Source: CAYVQE01 sp964633205
GTDB taxonomy: Bacteria > Myxococcota > B64-G9
NCBI GenBank assembly: GCA_964633205.1
Contig: CAZWFN010000206.1
Coordinates: 1-8,852 of the forward strand
Reading direction: 5' to 3'
DNA length: 8,852 bases
Below the pieces are notes generated by a model. It was not told the origin of the DNA and searched no databases. It saw only the letters and a program-made list of their open reading frames with translations. Positions 5,174 through 8,852 of the stretch are shown one piece after another. The translations under genes were made by a program, and so were the position numbers. How positions within the stretch are numbered: position 1 is the first letter of the stretch; every line of letters starts with the position of its first letter.

Positions 5174-5746
5174 TCAGGCCCGCCGGCCGCTGATGCCGGT
5201 GGTCAGGCCGCCGGCGATCAGGTGGGCGGCGCGCAGCGGCTCGGGCAGGTGCGAGCGGGTGCAGGTCAGCGCCAGCAGCTGCTCGGCCTCGGCCGGCTGC
5301 ATGCCGCGCAGCTGGCAGTGCAGCCGGCCGATGGGCACGATGGCGCCGGCGCGCTCGATCAGCCGCCAGCGCGCCGCCGGCCGCGGCAGGTGCTCGAGCG
5401 CGCGGCGCATGGCGGCCAGGTCGGGCGGCCGGCGCATGGGCACCAGGATCTTCAAGCCGGTGGCGGCGTGCAGCCGGTCCAGGTCGATCACGTTGAAGCC
5501 GCCCAGGGCGATGCCGTCCAGGATGGCGTAGCGCAGCTGGGGGCTGAACTTGTTGTCGCCGAGCATGGCGATCAGCCGCTCGGTGGCGTTCCAGCCGTCC
5601 TGGCGTACCCGGGTGGTCAGCAGCCCGTCGAACCAGGTGCCGCCGCGGTAGATGGCGCCCACCACCAGCACGTCCGCCCGCCGGCCGCGCACCAAGGGCC
5701 CGTCGTCGATGCCGATGCTGCGCAGACCCGGGGCCAGCACGCTCAT
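5174..5746 (-). CDS. DUF99 (UPF0215) family protein, endonuclease V-like fold
   Basis: The 190-aa product carries the full DUF99 pattern: RSIGIDDGP near the N terminus (9-17), then VVGAIYRGG-FDGLL (28-43). Next come DGWNATERLIAML (50-62), LRYAILDGIALGGFNVIDL (71-89), a glycolytic-enzyme-unlike MRRPPD turn, and the terminal PEPLRAAHLIAGGL (168-181). The family is best known from archaea and has been grouped with endonuclease V-type RNase H-like folds. Acidic residues D14/D15, D77 and D88 are candidate active-site positions, but no reaction is established to my knowledge. Its ATG overlaps the stop of the upstream glycosidase gene as ATGA (5743-5746), so translation is likely coupled, and the PLP enzyme follows 16 nt later. 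The same frame stays open far upstream through the glycosidase gene, but that part reads as Arg/Ala/Gly-rich nonsense; homology begins at this ATG. There is no signal peptide, so it acts in the cytoplasm. Confidence 0.85.
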   Translation of the reverse strand: MSVLAPGLRSIGIDDGPLVRGRRADVLVVGAIYRGGTWFDGLLTTRVRQDGWNATERLIAMLGDNKFSPQLRYAILDGIALGGFNVIDLDRLHAATGLKILVPMRRPPDLAAMRRALEHLPRPAARWRLIERAGAIVPIGRLHCQLRGMQPAEAEQLLALTCTRSHLPEPLRAAHLIAGGLTTGISGRRA

Positions 5747-8736
5747 TCCCAGCGTAGCCGCACCGGGCCCAGCAGCCCGGTGGCGATGCGGGTGTCGGCC
5801 TTGTCGGCGAAGTGGCTCAGGCGCGGATCGCCGCCGCTGCCCAGGGCCACCAGCCAGTTGCGCCAGGGCGGCTCGAGCTCGATGCGCAGCGCGTGCTCGC
5901 CGGGCTCCAGCTCCGCGGGCAGCGCCAGCCGGAAGGGAGAGACCAGCAGCCGGCCCAGCTCGCGCTCGTCCAGCCAGACCCGCGCCGTGCCGGCCACCCG
6001 GCCCAGGTCCAGCTCGGCCCGGCCGGCGGCGGCCGCCGCCGGTAGGTCCAGGGTGGTGCTGTAGACGCCGGTGGCGGCGGCGTCGCGCAGCGGCTCCAGG
6101 TCGCGCCAGTCGGCCAGCTCCATCAACTCCAGCGCCACCCCGCCGGTGGCCACGCCAGGCCCGTCCGCGGTCAGCCGCCAGCCGTCGACCAGCTGCTCCT
6201 CTGCCTGCGGGCCGGGCCGCGCCGGGCGCGGGTCGGGCGCCAGCGCCCCGGCGGCGGCCGGGCCGTCGCCGCAGACCAGAAAGACCGACTCGTAGCCGGC
6301 CAGGCTGAAGCGCAGCGCCGCGTCGGAGCGCTCCAGCCGGTGGGCCCGGCCGGTCCAGGCGTCCAGCCAGCGGGCCTCGGGGCAGCCTTGCTGCTCGCGC
6401 AGCACCACCGCCCGCGGGTCGGCCTCCAGGTTGGCCAGAAAGATCACCCGCGCCCCGTTGCCCAGCCGGCGTTGGATCTGCACCAGCCCGCCGGCCGGCT
6501 CGGCCGCCAGCCCCACCGCCGGCTCGAGCCCCAGATCCGCGAGCGCGGCCGGGGCCTCGGCCAGGGCGGTGAAGCGGGCCCGTTTGGCCCGCCGCGCCCG
6601 CTCGAAGGCCTGGCGCACCCGGGTGTCGCCCGCCTGGTGATCCAGCCAGCCCGGCTGGGCTGCCGGGGGCTCGCCGAGCACCAGCAGCGGCGCCTTGCGC
6701 CCCAGCGCGGCCAGCTGCTCGGCCAGCCCGGGCTCCATTGCCGGCAGCGCCGGCAGCAGCAGCGCGGCGAAGCGCATGTTGCCCACCCGCCAGGCGCCCG
6801 ACTCGGCCGCGGCCCGGCCCAGCGCGTGCGGGTTGATCCACTCCCAGGTCCAGCCGGCGTCTTCCAGCGCGGCCAGGGTCGGCTCCAGCGCCAGCAGCCA
6901 GGCCACCCGCGGGTCGGTCACCGGCTCGCCGAACAGCGCCGCCAGCTCGGCGTAGGGAACCTCGCGCAGCTCGGGCTCGCCGGGCATGAAGCCGCCCAGC
7001 AGCGGCTCGAAGTAGCCGGGCTCCAGCGCCAGCGAGGTGGGAAAACCCAGAAAGGGCCACAGCACGGCCAGGTCGGCCTCGGGCCGGCCCTGGCGCAGCA
7101 GCTGCTGGCAGCGGGCGGCGTAGTCGGTCAGCGGGCGCAGGTCGTCGAACAGGGGCGAGCGCGAGCCGAAGTGCGAGGCGAAGGTGTTGGCCCCGCCCCA
7201 GCGGCAGGAAAAGGGCGTCCAGCCGGTGGGTCCGTAGTCGTCGGGGTGGTCGTAGGCGAAGCCGTGGAAGACCAGCTGGTCGACCCCGGCGGCGAAGGCC
7301 TTGTCGGCGGCGGCCTTGACCTTGAGCGGGGTGGTCATGTGGTCGCGCAGCGGGAACACCATGGCCTCGGCCGAGACCCGCCGGCGGCCGTAGAGGTGGG
7401 CGCCGGAGGCGACCGCCTTGAGGAACAGCCGCGAGCCGCCGGCGTAGAGCTGCTCGGCCTCGGGCTGGTGCACCGCCCCGGCGGCGCGCAGCACGTCGAC
7501 GGCCAGGCCGTAGGCCTGGGCCCGGGCCTGCAGGCCGCGGGCCTGCAGCCAGGAGGCCTTGGTCTCCAGGTAGCGCTCGCGGAACAGCTCGGCCGCGGTG
7601 CGGGCGAAGTCGTGGCGCACCCGGTGGTCCTCGGCGCTCAGGGCGAACTCGGGGGCGCGGTCCAGTCGGCCCACCTCGAAGATGTAGTTGTCGGCCCCCG
7701 GCAGCAGCAGCGCCGGTAGCCAGGGCGTCAGGTCGTAGCCGCGGCGGAGCTCGAACTCGGCCAGCATGCCGTCGGCCCAGTGGCGCTCGACCTTGAACTC
7801 GAACGAATCGGTGAACACCGCCCGCAGCGGATCGCCGTAGTAGGCGTCCAGGCCGGTGCGCGGGCCGAACAGGTGGCCGAGCTGCTCGGCCACCCGCTGG
7901 GCGGCGAAGTGATCCAGCACCAGGCCGGGCTCGGGCTCGGCCGCCAGCTGCACCAGCCCGCCCGCGGGCCCGCGGAACAAGACCACCACCTGCCAGCGGC
8001 CTTCGGGCACCTGCCAGTCGAGCCAGCCGTCCGGGCCGATGGCGTGGCTGATGATGCGCAGCCCGTCGCGGTCCAGCTCCAGGGTGTCGCCGAGCTCGAG
8101 CATGGAGTCGGAGCGGCTGCCGCCGGCGATGGGGGCGGCCACCGCGGCCAGCGGCTCGGCCGCCTCCGGCAGGAAGCGGGCCAGCTGCTCGCCGAAGGTC
8201 TCGGCGGCGAATTCGGCGATCTCGTAGAAGTGGCTGGGCTGGGGCTGGCGGGCGTCCAGGTGGGCCGCCTGCGGGCCCTCCAGGGTCCACTCGCGGTAGT
8301 GCAGGCTCTGCAGCGATTCGGCCGCGGCGATGCGCTGGCCGCCGGCCGGCCAGCCCGAGCCGAAGGTCAGATCCACCTGCAGCCCGGCCGCCCGGGCCGC
8401 CTCCAGCGCCCCGCGCAGCAGCGCGTAGTAGCGCGGGGTGTCGAAGGACCGCCGCCGCGCCAGCACCGCGGCCGGCGCCTCGGGGTCCAGCGCCGCGTCG
8501 AAGGGCTGGATCTCCACCCCGCCGAAGCCGGCCGCGGCCAGGGCCTCGATCTCGGTGGCCAGCTCCTCCGGCGCCACGTCGGCGCCCGGCCACCACCAGC
8601 GCACCCAGGGCCGGGCCGCAGCCGGCGGCGCGGCGAAATCCTCGAGCGACAGAGCGCTCTGCACCTCGCCGCCGCCCGAACCGCCGCAGCCGAGCACCAC
8701 CGGCGCCAGCACCAGCGCCAGCCAGCATCGTCGCAT
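5743..8736 (-). CDS. GH106-like alpha-L-rhamnosidase, lipoprotein
   Basis: The 997-aa product has the size and order of the GH106 family, which removes terminal alpha-L-rhamnose from plant and microbial polysaccharides. A lipoprotein signal (MRRCWLALVLAPVVLGC, acylated Cys at 17, then GGSGGG) places it in the outer envelope. The barrel opens with RPWVRWWWPG (42-51) and GFGGVEIQPF (70-79). DSFEF (310-314), with W320 and RRGYDLTPWLP (331-341), is a family hallmark, as are QPEAE (424-428, E426), VSAEAMVF (454-461, E457), LVFHGFAYDHP (488-498) and GWTPFSCRWGG (505-515). E426 and E457 are the glutamates I would test first as catalytic. The C-terminal 130 residues form a GH2-like beta-sandwich (ARVWLDERELGRL, PWRNWL). 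I chose ATG 8736 because it begins the signal peptide and has GAGGAGG five bases upstream; an ATG-less extension to 8820 adds 28 unlikely residues. It is the first gene of the three-gene set. Confidence 0.88.
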   Translation of the reverse strand: MRRCWLALVLAPVVLGCGGSGGGEVQSALSLEDFAAPPAAARPWVRWWWPGADVAPEELATEIEALAAAGFGGVEIQPFDAALDPEAPAAVLARRRSFDTPRYYALLRGALEAARAAGLQVDLTFGSGWPAGGQRIAAAESLQSLHYREWTLEGPQAAHLDARQPQPSHFYEIAEFAAETFGEQLARFLPEAAEPLAAVAAPIAGGSRSDSMLELGDTLELDRDGLRIISHAIGPDGWLDWQVPEGRWQVVVLFRGPAGGLVQLAAEPEPGLVLDHFAAQRVAEQLGHLFGPRTGLDAYYGDPLRAVFTDSFEFKVERHWADGMLAEFELRRGYDLTPWLPALLLPGADNYIFEVGRLDRAPEFALSAEDHRVRHDFARTAAELFRERYLETKASWLQARGLQARAQAYGLAVDVLRAAGAVHQPEAEQLYAGGSRLFLKAVASGAHLYGRRRVSAEAMVFPLRDHMTTPLKVKAAADKAFAAGVDQLVFHGFAYDHPDDYGPTGWTPFSCRWGGANTFASHFGSRSPLFDDLRPLTDYAARCQQLLRQGRPEADLAVLWPFLGFPTSLALEPGYFEPLLGGFMPGEPELREVPYAELAALFGEPVTDPRVAWLLALEPTLAALEDAGWTWEWINPHALGRAAAESGAWRVGNMRFAALLLPALPAMEPGLAEQLAALGRKAPLLVLGEPPAAQPGWLDHQAGDTRVRQAFERARRAKRARFTALAEAPAALADLGLEPAVGLAAEPAGGLVQIQRRLGNGARVIFLANLEADPRAVVLREQQGCPEARWLDAWTGRAHRLERSDAALRFSLAGYESVFLVCGDGPAAAGALAPDPRPARPGPQAEEQLVDGWRLTADGPGVATGGVALELMELADWRDLEPLRDAAATGVYSTTLDLPAAAAAGRAELDLGRVAGTARVWLDERELGRLLVSPFRLALPAELEPGEHALRIELEPPWRNWLVALGSGGDPRLSHFADKADTRIATGLLGPVRLRWE

Positions 8737-8754
8737 GAAGGCCTCCTCGGCGGC

Positions 8755-8784
8755 ATGATCGCCCCGGGCCCGCCATGGGGTCAA
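8755..8784 (-). promoter_or_regulatory. Candidate promoter of the GH106-DUF99-PLP enzyme operon
   Basis: On the minus strand TTGACC (8784-8779) matches the -35 consensus in 5 of 6. GATCAT (8760-8755) matches the -10 in 4 of 6, with an 18-nt spacer. Transcription would start near 8748, leaving a very short leader that begins at the GAGGAGG ribosome site. The short leader and GC-rich spacer make this tentative. Confidence 0.3.
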
Positions 8785-8807
8785 GCCGCCCCCGCCTTGA
8801 GGCATCC

Positions 8808-8828
8808 GCGCTGTCAGCAAATCAGCGC
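8808..8828. promoter_or_regulatory. Inverted repeat GCGCTG-N9-CAGCGC upstream of the GH106 gene
   Basis: Perfect 6-bp arms (8808-8813, 8823-8828) flank an AT-richer 9-nt centre, about 24 bp upstream of the candidate -35. The size and symmetry would suit a dimeric transcription factor, for example a sugar-responsive regulator, but no regulator gene is in the window. A hairpin from the transcript of an upstream gene is an alternative. Confidence 0.3.
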
Positions 8829-8852
8829 TACGTCTAGCTGTCGTGCCAAGAG

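Noticed and set aside
4264..5193. + strand open frame opposite the PLP enzyme gene
   Set aside because: It is an antisense shadow with Gly/Arg/Gln-rich low-complexity sequence, with no motif and no ribosome site worth noting.
5747..8776. Upstream continuation of the DUF99 frame, giving a 1200-codon open frame
   Set aside because: The part before the DUF99 ATG overlaps the GH106 gene in another frame and reads as Arg/Ala/Gly-rich sequence without motifs. GH106 homology, its signal peptide and its ribosome site support the other frame.
8737..8820. 28-residue extension of the rhamnosidase before the signal peptide
   Set aside because: It would bury the lipoprotein signal, and GAGGAGG lies exactly in front of ATG 8736.
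8828..8850. Possible sigma54 site (TGGCACG on the minus strand)
   Set aside because: The -12 element with the invariant GC is absent at the required spacing (CTAGA instead of TTGCA-like).

Overview
The window is very GC-rich DNA dominated by G/C-ending codons, with clear Shine-Dalgarno sites (GGAGG-type) in front of most genes. Two proteins carry lipoprotein signals, one followed by an Asp/Gly/Pro-rich linker. A large GH106-type glycosidase, a right-handed beta-helix surface protein and a DUF99 protein are also encoded. Together this suggests a free-living Myxococcota-like or other 'deltaproteobacterial' Gram-negative bacterium. That placement is an inference from style, not a marker-gene call.

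Layout. On the + strand, 153-1577 encodes an atypical SDR (TIGR01777/YfcH type) fused to a C-terminal SRPBCC ligand-binding domain. It runs tail-to-tail into a minus-strand toxin-antitoxin operon (antitoxin 2058-1864, RelE/ParE-type toxin 1867-1574), and the two convergent stop codons share one CTAG palindrome. The toxin-antitoxin block is visibly lower in GC than its surroundings. It has its own sigma70-like promoter (TTGAAA-17-TATTCT), with a palindrome over each hexamer. From about 2125 to 2571 there is no intact gene, only what looks like a frameshifted small-gene remnant (2209-2432) and two hairpins.

The rest is minus strand. A beta-helix lipoprotein (4083-2572) has a 15-bp tandem repeat encoding its linker and probably its own promoter. 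Upstream of it lies a compact three-gene set: GH106-like alpha-L-rhamnosidase lipoprotein (8736-5743), DUF99/endonuclease V-like protein (5746-5174, ATGA overlap) and a serine racemase/threonine dehydratase-family PLP enzyme (5157-4177, 16-nt gap). These three are probably co-transcribed from the region between 8737 and 8852.

How they work together. The two lipoproteins fit a cell-surface polysaccharide role: rhamnose removal by one, and an unassigned pectate-lyase-like fold in the other. The DUF99 and PLP genes have no obvious link to that role, so the tight packing of the three genes is the most unexplained feature. I found no CRISPR array, tRNA, rRNA, insertion sequence or phage structure, and nothing that is clearly a new multi-gene defence system.
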